A DNA stretch of 64,000 nt from Stomoxys calcitrans (taxonomy: Eukaryota; Arthropoda; Insecta; Diptera; Muscidae), in the NCBI RefSeq assembly GCF_963082655.1, contig NC_081553.1, forward strand, positions 61,680,311 through 61,744,310, written 5' to 3'. A program made the translations under genes and the position numbers. Below the pieces are notes generated by a model. The model was given only the letters and a program-made list of their open reading frames with translations, was not told the DNA's origin and did not search any database. Below are positions 36,401-41,155 of this stretch, one piece after another (positions within the stretch are counted from its first letter, which is position 1; the number at the start of each line of letters is the position of its first letter).

Positions 36401-38451
36401 AACAAACTTTTTATAAAATAAAAAGTTGACATTAAAAAAAAGGCGTTATGTTTGGACGGGCAGATACCCACTACATCGGGGATGTATATATACTCAACCA
36501 CGTCTTGATCCGGTGAAAAATGCATAATTTATGTCCCCATAGCAGCTACACCGTAGCGCAGAGGTAAGCGTGTACGCCTGGGTTCGAATCCTGGGGCGAC
36601 CATCAGAAAAAATTTTTAGCGATGGTTTTCCGCTCCTAATGCTGGCAACATTTGTGAGGTATTATGCCATGAAAAACTTCTCTCCAAAGAGGTGTCGCAC
36701 TGCGGCACGCCGTTCGCGCTCGACCGTAAAAAGGAGGCCCCTTCTCATTGAGCTTAAACTTGAATCGGACTGTACTCATTGATATGTGAGAAGTTTGCCC
36801 CTGTTCCTTAGTGGAATATTCATTGGCAAAATTTGCAATTAGCATAGCAGCTACATCGAAATATGGTTCGATTTGGACTAAATTCGGCACGGACATTCAG
36901 TGGTCTAATAAGTACGTCATTGTTAAAATGTTGTAGAACAAAATATTGGCCTATTTGGCAGCAATATCCAAATAAAGACCGATCTGAACCATATACGACA
37001 CGGATGTCGAAAAGCCTAACATAAGTCACTGCGTCAAATTTCAGCGAAATCGGATTATAACTGCGCCCTTTTGTGGTCCCAAGACTTTAAATCGAGAGAT
37101 CGGTCTATATGGCAGCTATATCCAAATCTGAACCGATCTGAGCCAAATTGAAGAAGGATGTCGAAGGGTTTAACACAACTCATTGTCCCAAATTTCGGCG
37201 ACATCGGACAATAAATGCGCAATTTATGGGCCCAAAACCTTAAAACGAGAGATCGGTCTTAATGGCAGCTATATGCAAATCTGGACCGATCTGTGCCATA
37301 TTACAGAAGCATGCCAAGGGGCTTAACTTAACTCACTGTCCCAAATTTCAGCAAAATCGGTTAATAAATGCGACTTTTAGGGCCCAAGACCTTCAATCGA
37401 GAGGTCGGTCTATATGGCAGCTATATCCAAATCTGGACTGATCGGGGCCAAATTAAAAAAGGATGTCGAGTGACCTAACACAACTCACTGCCCCAAATTT
37501 CAGCAAAATAATGTGGCGCTTATGGACCTAAGACCTTAAATAGGCGGATCGGTCTATATGGGGGATATATCCTGATATATTCCGATTAAGCCCATTTTCG
37601 AACTTAAATTGCCTATGGACAAAAAAAGAATCTGTGCAAAGATTTAGCCCAATATACCTATTTTTAAAGACTGTAGACAGACGAACAAACATGGTTAGAT
37701 CATCTTAGATTTTTACGACGATCAAGAATATATTAGGTTGCCCAAAAAGTAATTGCGGATTTTTCATATAGTCGGCGTTGACAAATTTTTTTCACAGCCT
37801 GTGACTCTGTAATTGCATTCTTTCTTCTGTCAGTTATCCGCTGTTTCTTTTAGCTTGCTTTAGAAAAAAAGTGTAAAAAAGTATATTTGATTAAAGTTCA
37901 TTCTAAGTTTTATTAAAAATGTATTTACTTTCTTTTAAAAAATCCGCAATTACTTTTTGGGCAATCCAATAAATGGATATTTCGATGTGTTGCAAACGGA
38001 ATAAAAAAATGAATATACTTCCATCCATCGGTGGAGGGCATAAAAATTCAATAAAATTATACTTACATCTGGATCAACTTCCTTCGCCAAAATATTAATT
38101 TCTTCGGGCGACAATTGGGCCAACAGAGTTTCAACGTCGACATCATCGTATTCACTCAAATCCTTGCCGTAAAGTTTGGCTGGGGTAGTTAATGTTGTAG
38201 TTTTTGTAGTAGATGAAGTCTGCAAAAAAAAACAAAAATTTAAATAAGTAATAGAAAAAAAATTTTTTTTTTTTCAAATAACTAAAATATAATTCAAAAC
38301 AAAACTACACTCTTCTGATGGCCAAGGTTTGTGGTGGCTGTGGTGCCCTTCGTTTCACTTTTGGTACATGTCTTAGTTTTATCCTTTGAAATTCGGGCAC
38401 TTCATCACTACTTGTGATAGGTGGTTTGGGCTTCAAAGGCTCTTCAGCCAT
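6393..38451 (-). CDS. tmod: Tropomodulin gene, complete core with three alternative 3' ends
   Basis: Tropomodulin caps the slow-growing (pointed) ends of actin filaments together with tropomyosin and sets thin-filament length in muscle and in the membrane skeleton. Five core exons (38311-38451, 38067-38219, 32853-33365, 32532-32783, 29380-29527) join in phases 0,0,0,0 to give 402 codons. The N-terminal tropomyosin/actin-binding block carries KDLSEYDDVDVETLL, followed by the linker and the leucine-rich-repeat domain. The last core exon leaves one base (phase 1). Three downstream exons accept this phase, predicting proteins of about 681 aa (28114-28952), about 581 aa (22537-22990 plus 22232-22316) and about 422 aa (6393-6454). 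The introns, especially the 15.8-kb and 5-kb ones, are full of transposons. Family identity is recognised from the protein sequence. Exon joins were read by eye from splice consensus and phase and have no transcript support here. Confidence 0.9.
6640..7190 (-). repeat. Dispersed repeat with terminal TATACYCTCCACC motif
   Basis: Begins TTTTATACTCTCCACCATAGGATGGGGGTATA, listed here as two joined phrases (TATACTCTCCACC, then ATGGGGGTATACTAA). Then come CATAAAGTATATATATTC, CTGATCGTCATG-like sequence, TGTCCGTCCGTCTGTCTGTC and tandem units in the reverse orientation to 1765-2570. The same order occurs at 43140-43940. A short frame across this copy (6755-7060, minus strand) is translated repeat and not a gene. 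Confidence 0.8.
7186..7252 (-). repeat. SINE head fragment (tRNA-derived)
   Basis: Reverse complement reads CCACCGTAACGCAGAGGTTAGC then ATGTCCGCCTATGACGCTGAA, matching the head of the fuller SINE at 47054-47369. Only the 5' tRNA-like end is present. Confidence 0.6.
7253..8570. other. Unassigned intronic AT-rich stretch
   Basis: No conserved frame, RNA gene or repeat copy recognised by eye. Lies inside the largest tmod intron if exon c is used. Confidence 0.5.
8579..9476 (+). pseudogene. LINE A APE-type endonuclease, frameshifted
   Basis: Starts FDVVLIQEPWV, the strand that places the catalytic Glu of APE-like endonucleases. It continues LIVGSDANAYHQMWGSSDVN (substrate-binding Asp/Asn block), and after a frameshift near 9000 reaches FITRNRQEVIDITFVSEDI. 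A TAA stop at 9096-9098 interrupts before SDHRYISLSL, the terminal Ser-Asp-His motif. The endonuclease would nick target DNA to prime reverse transcription. All core motifs remain recognisable, but the copy cannot be translated whole. Confidence 0.85.
9520..10363 (+). pseudogene. LINE A connector and RT remnants
   Basis: The connector reads VDKHFPGNFPTDN and VSEPKILWAIRSFDDISP, typical of the sequence before the RT fingers. The RT region A phrase appears as YNIEGAFNNVKPTSI, with Asn where the catalytic Asp is expected. The palm with the YADD motif is missing. Sequence resumes at FTESTKYLGVLLDRKLNF (thumb) and PRVMHWLYIAGVRPIMLYG. This is a dead copy with an internal deletion. Confidence 0.82.
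10440..11211 (+). pseudogene. LINE A RNase H domain, open frame
   Basis: The frame is open from about 10440. The four acidic sites of RNase H are visible: Asp in DFYTDGSKL, Glu in YQAEILP, Asp in FADSQAAIKSL, and Asp in GNSKADEL after VPGHRHIPG. The domain removes RNA from the RNA-DNA hybrid during LINE copying. It ends in a Cys-rich segment (CRSCRDICVC). The domain itself looks intact, but the upstream polyprotein is broken, so it is scored as part of a pseudogene. Confidence 0.85.
11430..14400. other. Unassigned AT-rich intron
   Basis: Long A/T runs and simple-sequence patches (GGTGGTGGTGGTG near 11873, TTGTTGTTGCTGTTGC near 11970). Short frames (11818-12305, 13529-13753) have no recognisable protein and biased composition. 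Nothing else is supported. Confidence 0.5.
14405..15290 (+). repeat. Dispersed tandem-unit repeat with 3' terminus
   Basis: Units of the variant GATCGGTCTATATGGCAGCTATATCCAAA, split here into GATCGGTCTATATGGCAG and CTATATCCAAA, repeat about every 155 bases near 14535, 14690, 14845 and 14997. Then follow GACAGACGGACGGACATGG, GATCAAGAATATATATAC and the end CCCCCATCC..GGTGGTGGGTATAAAA. This terminal order is the mirror of the start of the copies at 6640 and 43140, so both ends carry a TATACCC-type inverted motif. Confidence 0.82.
15292..15572 (+). pseudogene. Reverse-transcriptase fragment of a jockey/BS-like LINE
   Basis: Translates LLTDKQSGFRSKRNCSTVVIDVVEEL then VSFLVLLDRSKAFDTVNHNIL, the RT fingers-to-palm block with the region A Asp in SKAFDTV. 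A stop or frameshift follows near 15477, and SYLTDRRQSVSVGN-like sequence continues in another frame. It lies between two copies of the TATACCC repeat terminus (15290 and 15573-15650), apparently inserted within or between them. It is too short to place in a clade confidently. Confidence 0.75.
15573..15650 (+). repeat. Second copy of dispersed-repeat 3' terminus
   Basis: Repeats the terminal phrase AATATTTCGATGTGTTGCAA and CGGAATGACTTAATGAGCAT, then CCTATGGTGGTAGGTATAA, matching 15220-15290 with changes. Confidence 0.65.
15651..18904. other. Unassigned AT-rich intron
   Basis: Mostly A/T-rich with no gene recognised. One feature stands out: an open plus-strand frame at about 16195-16455, see findings. 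Other frames (15770-16045 minus, 16636-16902 plus, 17754-17972 minus) are composed of AT-rich codons and match nothing known to me. Confidence 0.45.
18910..20064 (+). pseudogene. LINE B reverse transcriptase, interrupted
   Basis: Fingers: KSPGPFGIFPELLQK, FIPKPGKASYATPKAYRPIS, FLLKTMERIVD. The region A Asp block is replaced by a deleted or shifted segment near 19370-19420. The palm continues RVAQGTPQEDILSPLLW, INDLLRMLTEERF, and YVCYADDVIILLRG with an intact YADD catalytic pair near 19640. The thumb reads WGLNPRIVHWLYKSVIRP. Stops at 19369-19371 and 20062-20064 interrupt the frame. No function is expected. Confidence 0.87.
20240..20712 (+). pseudogene. LINE B RNase H, interrupted
   Basis: FYTDGSKLQDRVGLGVY precedes a stop in the middle (TAG near 20356) and a deletion. 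Then VWVPGHNGVRGNEGADGLAV gives the last acidic site, and the C-terminal region reads PFGSTQSELREWATIEHATL. The downstream CRACGE-like and HSLCHCPAF phrases (20740-20800) are the usual terminal zinc-binding His/Cys region. Confidence 0.82.
21053..22231. other. Unassigned intron of tmod
   Basis: AT-rich, no frame or repeat copy recognised. A GAT/GAC-rich patch near 21895-22010 gives biased short frames only. Confidence 0.5.
22232..22316 (-). CDS. tmod: tmod alternative 3' exon b2 (terminal)
   Basis: The acceptor ACTCTACAG lies about 215 nt downstream of the exon b donor. Entering in phase 2 gives TLTLWYQNSAQTPTPPP, a proline-rich end, and a TAA at 22234-22232. The proline-rich style continues that of exon b, which supports this frame. 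The phase-1 reading of the same exon (PYGIRTALKRQR then a His run) is also open, so direct joining to exon 5 cannot be excluded. It is short and transcript evidence would settle it. Confidence 0.5.
22537..22990 (-). CDS. tmod: tmod alternative 3' exon b, Pro/Ser-rich
   Basis: Entry phase 1: the A from exon 5 plus TT gives Ile, then VRVQKLKPNLPKL. The peptide holds two near-identical acidic repeats (YEVEVDPDNMVIRG and YDVEVDPDNMVIRG) separated by Ser-Pro runs (SPSPSP), then an acidic and a serine-rich stretch. A consensus donor GTGAGT at 22536-22531 leaves phase 2 and feeds 22232-22316. If unspliced, the frame would stop two codons later at TGA 22535-22533. The fit of phase, donor and next exon makes a real alternative exon likely. 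The repeated VDPDNMVIRG motif suggests a short linear motif of unknown role. Confidence 0.72.
22991..24775. other. Unassigned intron of tmod
   Basis: AT-rich; a poly-T tract precedes exon b as part of its acceptor region. No coding sequence, RNA gene or repeat copy is supported. Confidence 0.5.
24776..24890 (+). repeat. CAA-tailed short repeat, family C2
   Basis: CCCATGGCAGCCGGTTG, ACGTACCGGATTGACCCGAT, TTCATCGGCAAGGGCTGCCG, then CACTGCTACACAAACAACAA. Also at 34160-34258 and 34958-35062. The end resembles the tail of the jockey-like LINE at 45775-46875. Confidence 0.7.
24955..25110 (-). repeat. CAA-tailed short repeat, family C1, minus copy
   Basis: Reverse complement carries GCTCGATATAACAAGGCGAG, GCGATCGGTCCTATGGACCG, GAATGAGCTTGCTCACCTAT and GGATCGCTACATCC before a CAA-like tail (CTATAACAAGAACAACC). 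Orientation is opposite to the copies at 25560 and 25910, so the region forms an inverted pair. Confidence 0.65.
25111..25559. other. Unassigned stretch with one 124-codon frame
   Basis: A plus-strand frame at 25201-25575 contains a charged acidic part (MDDDSDVTEDLSEELSF) and KVCVKLRDKARHHYHEKL. I do not recognise it. It lies between two C1 repeats and its end overlaps the second one, so it may be a transposon remnant. Confidence 0.3.
25560..25830 (+). repeat. CAA-tailed short repeat, family C1
   Basis: GGATAGTGGAATGATCC, GGAGTTGCAGAAACTGCAGT, CAATCGGTCTCATGGACCGG, CTTACTCACCTATGGAGTTT, then GGCTACAACATCAACC. Confidence 0.6.
25905..26205 (+). repeat. CAA-tailed short repeat, family C1
   Basis: GGATAGTGGAATGCTCC, GCAACTGCAGTCGCGG, GCTCGATATAACTAGGCGAG, and the end GATCGCTACCTCCACATG then GTGGCTACAACAACAACAT. 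About 300 bp; a non-autonomous retroelement by its tail. Confidence 0.7.
26726..26934 (+). repeat. 19-bp minisatellite, 11 units
   Basis: Eleven contiguous 19-bp units of the form CATCACAGTTGCATTGATG, each with 0-5 changes (TTACAG, TGTATT, CCGCAT variants). Length 209 bp exactly. The first unit (CATCACAGCCGCC) matches the LINE A sequence at 10318-10333, and the flank after the array resumes LINE A sequence, so the array grew in place inside the LINE. Nineteen is not a multiple of three, so the frame is lost. Confidence 0.95.
27160..27537 (+). pseudogene. LINE A copy 2 RNase H remnant
   Basis: DFYTDGSKLNDLVGYGLY (first catalytic Asp), a shortened middle lacking the clear Glu motif, FLDNQAAIKSL with Asp kept, then a stop at 27535-27537. 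Compared with the first copy it lacks the final VPGH..KADE block. Confidence 0.75.
27641..28113. other. Unassigned 3' flank of tmod exon a
   Basis: Should hold the 3' UTR of transcripts ending in exon a. No clear polyadenylation signal chosen. Contains the hairpin at 27833-27881. Confidence 0.45.
27833..27881. repeat. Perfect 21-bp inverted repeat with 7-nt loop
   Basis: Arms 27833-27853 and 27861-27881 are exact reverse complements (start CATACAAATTTCGC); the loop is TACAGTG. It lies in the region expected to be the exon a 3' UTR. Confidence 0.95.
28114..28952 (-). CDS. tmod: tmod alternative 3' exon a, long low-complexity tail
   Basis: Two bases plus 278 codons, ending in TAA at 28116-28114. 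The first AG after a pyrimidine-rich stretch is CCTAG at 28956-28953. Joining the A from exon 5 gives SEGETEDSSLV, followed by a 279-residue tail rich in Ser, Ala, Thr, Asn and Pro (a PPPPLPMPP run, poly-S and poly-N tracts). No domain is recognised and the tail is probably disordered. The frame also stays open upstream of the acceptor, so the exact start is less sure than the frame. Frames on the opposite strand here are shadows of this biased composition. Confidence 0.7.
29380..29527 (-). CDS. tmod: tmod exon 5, last constant exon
   Basis: Forty-nine codons plus one base (A). The acceptor is CCCTTTAG and the donor GTAAGT. The peptide RSQVLGNKIEMEITDLVEKN then LLRLGLHLEFNDAR and AAHLQRNIDR is the C-terminal LRR capping helix region of tropomodulin. 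Because it ends in phase 1, every partner exon must supply the last two bases of the next codon. The exons at 28952, 22990 and 6454 all do so with an open frame. Confidence 0.94.
29745..30960 (+). repeat. Dispersed tandem-unit repeat
   Basis: Units with GCGCCCTCTAG, AAGTCAAGATCCGA and GGAGCTATAT..GGTTATGAACCGATTT repeat near 29820, 29955, 30115, 30260 and 30405. After 30450 a second unit type appears (CTCACTGTTCCGAATTTCAG, GGTAATAAATGCGCCTGTTA). No terminus is seen at the left. Confidence 0.8.
30961..32015 (+). repeat. Dispersed repeat, both ends present
   Basis: Starts near GGCTAGGCCGAATTTTGGAT and ACCCACCACCTCGAG. Internal units GGTCTATATGGCAGCTATAT repeat about every 155 bases (31305, 31457, 31611, 31760). 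It ends CCCCCATCGTTCGATGGTG then GGTATAAAA at about 32014. The 195-codon minus-strand frame across it (30968-31555) is read-through of the repeat units. Its start provides an empty-site comparison for the SINE at 36551. Confidence 0.85.
32158..32478 (+). mobile_element. tRNA-headed SINE (family S1)
   Basis: Head GGTCACCATAGCTCAGAACG and GGGTCGAGTCCTGGC (B-box-like). Body AGGTGTCGCACTGCAACAAT, GGCTATAAAATGGAGGCCCC, CATTGATATGTGAGAA, and end GTTCCTTAATGGAATGTC. Compared with other S1 copies the head is deleted between the two promoter boxes. Confidence 0.75.
32532..32783 (-). CDS. tmod: tmod exon 4, leucine-rich repeats
   Basis: Eighty-four codons, phase 0 at both ends. The acceptor is CATTTGCAG and the donor GTGAGTA. 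The sequence runs NISEEKLEQLIAALPENEHL, then leucine-rich-repeat phrases LEVLSLTNVGLTD and LRVLNVETNFISPP, ending EEFRASNQ. These repeats form the capping face in tropomodulins. A tRNA-headed SINE (32158-32478) lies about 50 bases downstream of the donor, inside the next intron. Confidence 0.95.
32853..33365 (-). CDS. tmod: tmod exon 3, linker and start of LRR domain
   Basis: One hundred seventy-one codons, phase 0 at both ends. The acceptor is TTCCGCAG and the donor GTATTG. The protein opens DNFLPPDQRCSYECEK, joining smoothly after EVDPD of exon 2. It continues through the conserved TGPLNRKKLIEHI helix, the EPYVKGTVRGKKWVPPPR linker, LDAEEKISIDLG, and the start of the leucine-rich-repeat fold (TQEEIIDLAAILGFHSM, KRIKEDDTKLIDLNLNN). 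The second tropomyosin-binding site and the first actin-binding region of the family fall here. No disruption is seen. Confidence 0.95.
33366..33744. other. Unassigned intron of tmod
   Basis: No repeat copy or coding frame recognised, apart from a short degraded dispersed-unit phrase near 33660 (GATCATACATGACTTAAATG). Confidence 0.45.
33745..34035 (+). repeat. CAA-tailed short repeat, family C1
   Basis: GCTGCAACTGCAGTGGCAG, GCGGTATCGAG, GTGACAAGGCGAGTTATTGG, GGCGATCGGTCCTGTAGAC, GGAGTTTGGCGAGGATCGCT, CCACATGAAAATGTGGCTAC; the tail has decayed (AATGACAGCAACA). Confidence 0.65.
34160..34258 (+). repeat. CAA-tailed short repeat, family C2
   Basis: GTGCGGGGTCAATTCC, ACGTACCGGATTGACCCGAT, TTCATCGGCAAGGGATGCCG, and GTACAACACACTGCTACAAC then AACAACC. 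Confidence 0.7.
34262..34382 (+). mobile_element. SINE-like element with LINE A tail
   Basis: A tRNA-like part (GTGGGTTCGATTCCTACC, a B-box) is followed by GTGGTATCACAATGGAC, GTCTAAGCGAG, AGACTGCCACT and CCTAACCTAACCTAA. The second part matches the last about 70 bases of LINE A (11355-11428). A tRNA head joined to a LINE tail is the standard build of a SINE mobilised by that LINE. The 5' end is cut short by the C2 repeat. Confidence 0.7.
34383..34957. other. Unassigned stretch
   Basis: No repeat copy or protein recognised. Short frames (34609-34827 on both strands) carry no known motif. Confidence 0.4.
34958..35062 (+). repeat. CAA-tailed short repeat, family C2
   Basis: CCCATGGCAGCCGGTTGTAC, CGGATTTACCCGATGGA, then AGTGTACAACGCACTGC and TACAACAACAACC. 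Confidence 0.68.
35130..35340. repeat. Low-complexity A/T tract
   Basis: Runs of A and T with little else; separates C2 from the next dispersed repeat. Confidence 0.6.
35355..36170 (+). repeat. Dispersed tandem-unit repeat
   Basis: Units with AGCGACCTCTAGAGGCTCAA, AAGTCAAATCGG and TGGCACAGTT recur near 35375, 35530, 35755, 35905 and 36050. No terminus is clear at either side. Confidence 0.75.
36551..36843 (+). mobile_element. tRNA-headed SINE (S1) with 12-bp target duplication
   Basis: A-box CCGTAGCGCAGAGGTAAGC, B-box GGGTTCGAATCC, body GCTGGCAACATTTGTGAGG, GGTGTCGCACTGCGGCACG, GGAGGCCCC, end GTTCCTTAGTGGAATATTC. ATAGCAGCTACA is repeated exactly at 36539-36550 and 36844-36855. The uninterrupted site can be seen in the related repeat at 31049-31090, which reads straight through. 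Insertion by target-primed reverse transcription follows from the duplication. Confidence 0.92.
37736..37967. mobile_element. mariner-type MITE nested in dispersed repeat
   Basis: Terminal inverted repeats of about 29 bp with one mismatch: GGTTGCCCAAAAAGTAATTG on the left and the reverse complement of CAATTACTTTTTGGGCAATC on the right. The 232-bp interior has no transposase. It interrupts the host repeat between GATCAAGAATAT and AATGGATATTTCG, which are near-contiguous at 15185-15230. The AT-rich target and TIR style suggest a mariner; the TA duplication is not cleanly resolved. Confidence 0.8.
38067..38219 (-). CDS. tmod: tmod exon 2, tropomyosin-binding N terminus
   Basis: Fifty-one codons, phase 0 at both ends. 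The acceptor is a T-run ending TTTGCAG and the donor is a consensus GTAAGT (38066-38061). A threonine-rich lead (TSSTTKTTT) is followed by AKLYGKDLSEYDDVDVETLL and LSPEEINILAKEVDPD. This matches the first tropomyosin-binding helix and acidic segment seen at the start of all tropomodulins. It sits directly beside the terminus of a dispersed repeat (up to 38045), so transposon sequence lies within about 20 bases of the splice donor. Confidence 0.93.
38311..38451 (-). CDS. tmod: tmod exon 1 (initiator exon)
   Basis: Forty-seven codons starting at the ATG at 38451-38449. The frame has an in-frame TAA nine codons upstream, which supports this start. The peptide begins MAEEPLKPKPP and is basic and proline-rich toward its end (KVKRRAPQPP). 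It ends on AGA AGA, followed by GTGTAG, a weak donor that would be an in-frame stop if not spliced. Joining at phase 0 to the acceptor at 38220 gives an intron of only 91 nt, normal for a fly. An earlier donor (GTGAAA within VPK|VKR) is possible and would shorten the exon. This start gives one N terminus; other promoters may supply others. Confidence 0.7.
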
Positions 38452-39179
38452 CTCAGAGGGTTGACTTATGTTTTAAAACTTTTAAACAATATTACATAAA
38501 AACACTCTAAAGTCTGTTCTTTAGCTTTTGTCTGTGTTTTGGACAATAGCACTGGAAGTGTATGACTAAATCATGTCGATGCCTAAAGGTCAATAGTGAA
38601 CCCTCAAGACACGGGACACCACACAAAAAATATTCATAATCGTGAAAAGAAAAACGCAAATAAAATCAATAGCAATAATTTTTTCCACATTTCGTCTTTG
38701 ATTCTAAATCCAATTATTGCAGAAAACTCGTAGCACAACAAAATGTATGAAAACAAATTCAAACAAAAGACAGCTTTTTAGTTAAAATGGTCAATGGTTA
38801 AACCTTCTCCCCCATGTCAAGCTCACCATTTTGACAATGTCTAATGGGGTCCCCTCCCTCCAACAAACAATTGAAATATCCCAGAAAAATCGCAAAAATT
38901 AAAAAAAAGAACTTTTTTTAACTGCCTGACTCTTTTGATCTTTAGCTTCTTGGTAGTTTAATGCGGCTTGGTGTTTTTCGTGCAAGCTTCGTTTTAAGCT
39001 TTACAACTGCAACTGATCGTCGAAGTCATACTCAAACCTTGCTGAAGTCTCAAACTTGCCCAGCAGCCATATCGTAGAAGTAGAAGAAGAAGAAAAAAAA
39101 TCGAAATCAAAACAGAAATGGAAAACTGAAAATAAAAATCTAAAAAAGACAAAGCCATGAAGCTTGGACAGACATGGAC

Positions 39180-39330
39180 GAACAGACAGACAGACAGACA
39201 AATGAGCGTCAGTAACGACAACTGTTTCTTGGCTAACGATGACGATGTTGGCTTTTAAACCTTAAAGTAAAAGGCAAAATGCATTTGATCCACCACCACC
39301 AACAACAACAACAACAACGACTATCAAAAA
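39180..39330. repeat. Short microsatellites upstream of tmod
   Basis: (CAGA)n at about 39183-39201 and (CAA)n at about 39300-39327. They lie 0.7-0.9 kb upstream of the tmod exon 1 start codon, in a region that may contain its 5' UTR or promoter; no promoter element is identified. Confidence 0.7.
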
Positions 39331-39664
39331 CATCTTAAAAAAATAATAAACCAAAACAAAGAGCCATAAAACAACAACTACAGACAGCAGCGGCAGTAGC
39401 ACCCCAACAAAGGGTAAAGATTTTCTAAGTATCTTGACTTAGCTTGGCTGTCATTGCCGTTGTCGTTGTTTAAGCCGATGTCAGTTGGTCAAGCCCAAAG
39501 AACCACTATAAAAAACAATAACAACAATGACCGGGGGCATGTTTGTTCCATCTGCGTTTTTTTTTTTTTTTGTATGGTCGTATTTTCACCATACACAGGA
39601 AAAAAAATAGTAAAACAAGTTGACAAGAATTAAATCATTGTCAAAAATGCAAAATTTCTCTCAA

Positions 39665-40556
39665 TTACGACAAATTTGTCAGAGTGGGTCTGAGGGTCTA
39701 CATTGAGAACCCAGGGACTGGGATCTGTTTTAGAATGCCTGACCTGCAAGCGGAGATCCGGGCGATCACGGAATTTGTAAGGTGGTGTGGTGCTAACGCG
39801 AAGACGTCGAGTGTGAACATCTTAACGGACAGAAAAATTTGCATAAGGGCAATAACAACCAGAACGGTAGGGTCACGAACAGCTTGCAGTGTAAGAAGGA
39901 GATTAACGCCTTCTCTGAGGATGGCATCGTTTGGATGCCGTGCCATAAAGGTATAAGTAAATCATACGATTTGGCGATGTAGGCCAGAGGACTGCTGTCA
40001 ATAAACTTGGTTAACCCGAAGCGTTTCGGGTCGACGCAGTCCGAGATAAGGGCGTGGACGACGAATGCATATGCAACCCTGTGGAATAGCGAAACGGTCG
40101 GTAGGACGGCGAAAATCCTATGCGGGGATCCAGATCGTGAAAAGACGAGGCTATTACTAAAAGGAAGCAAAAAGGAGGTATCATAATGGGACACATAGCA
40201 CTACAAGTTCACTTATGTAAAAGTGATAGCATGTGTAGGGCATGCGGGGAAGATGATGAGACGTTGGAGCATTTCCTTTGTCATTGCCCGGCTTTCGCGT
40301 TTGACAGACACCGACACTTGGATGGGGACACTATACCAGACACATGAACCAACTTAGGGGAGTGGCATGGAAAACAATTAAGGATTTTGCAGGTAGCACG
40401 GAACTCCTAACTTAGATTTTCTTTTCGAGGTTACTTTTTTTGTATTTAGAGCGCACAACAAGCCGATTACTGGCTTAGGTGTATGCCCATAGTGGAGTGG
40501 GGCGGATTAATATCCGCAACCACTTTTCAACCTGACCTAACCTACCCTAATATTTA
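39665..40556 (+). mobile_element. LINE family B, 5'-truncated copy (RNase H to tail)
   Basis: Opens in RNase H (VYIENPGTGICFRMPDLQAE, matching VYIENPGTEICLRLPDHN of the 18905 copy), keeps NILTDRKICIRAI in place of the usual Asp-Ser-Gln block, then MPCHKG-like decay, HFLCHCPAF, and the tail GGAGTGGGGCGGATTAATAT to CCTGACCTAACCTACCCTAA. Several frameshifts are present. It lies 5' of tmod exon 1. Confidence 0.85.
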
Positions 40557-41010
40557 TTAATTAATTTATTTATTAATTTCATATTTTATTTTATAAACTT
40601 TTTTATTTTAATTTTAGGGACAAATAAATAGGATGAATTATTTATGGATTTTCATTTATTGCTATTTTTTAATTTTTTTAAAGTATTTTTTTTTTTAATT
40701 TTTCTTTGATTTTCCGCATAATTCTTAAATTATTTATTTTTTTTTAAATTATTTTTAACATATTTTTAATTTTTATTAATATCAATTTTTTTCTTTTTAG
40801 TTTTTATTTTATTATTTTAATTATTTTTTTATTTATTTTTATTTGTTTTTTTTTTTTAAATTTTAGGAATGTTTATGATTTTTAATAAACTTTATATTTT
40901 CATATATGTATGTATGTACGTACATACTTACATATTTTTTATATACGTATTTTATTAATTTTTTTTTATCATTGTAAGTTTAACAATTTGTTTTTAATTT
41001 TTTAAACATG
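40557..41010. other. A/T-rich stretch
   Basis: Nearly pure A/T with TATGTATGTACGTACATAC near 40910, a small palindrome. No coding sequence. Confidence 0.5.
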
Positions 41011-41014
41011 TTTC

Positions 41015-41069
41015 TGGGCCATGGGACGGATTAATATCTACACCCATTTTTGAACCTAACCTAACCTAA
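41015..41069 (+). mobile_element. LINE B tail-only insertion
   Basis: Only the last 55 bases of LINE B (CCATGGGACGGATTAATATC to CCTAACCTAACCTAA). ATGTTTC occurs just before and just after, a possible 7-bp target duplication. Confidence 0.6.
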
Positions 41070-41082
41070 ATATGTTTCCTTA

Positions 41083-41155
41083 TGCTCGTCTCGAAAGAGA
41101 AAATTTTGAAATAAATTATCATTGCTCTAACAGGCAAAAACAAAACTTGAAAATA
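41083..41155. repeat. Foldback-family fragment
   Basis: CTCGTCTCGAAAGAGAAA, AACAGGCAAAAAC and AAACTTGAAAA match 568-650 of the foldback element and its flank. Confidence 0.55.

Larger units (their letters stand above)
36430..38045 (+). repeat. Dispersed repeat copy carrying a SINE and a mariner MITE
   Basis: Starts GGGCAGATACCCACTACATC and ends CCATCCATCGGTGGAGGGC then ATAAAAA, the same two termini as 30961-32015. Internal units GGTCTATATGGCAGCTATAT occur at 37101 and 37407, with a variant at 37253. A SINE (36551-36843) sits near the left end and a MITE (37736-37967) near the right end. The right end stops about 20 bases before the tmod exon 2 donor. Confidence 0.85.

Noticed and set aside
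36551..36625. tRNA gene suggested by A-box and B-box
   Set aside because: Sequence is the head of a SINE repeated in several copies; no full cloverleaf or acceptor stem.
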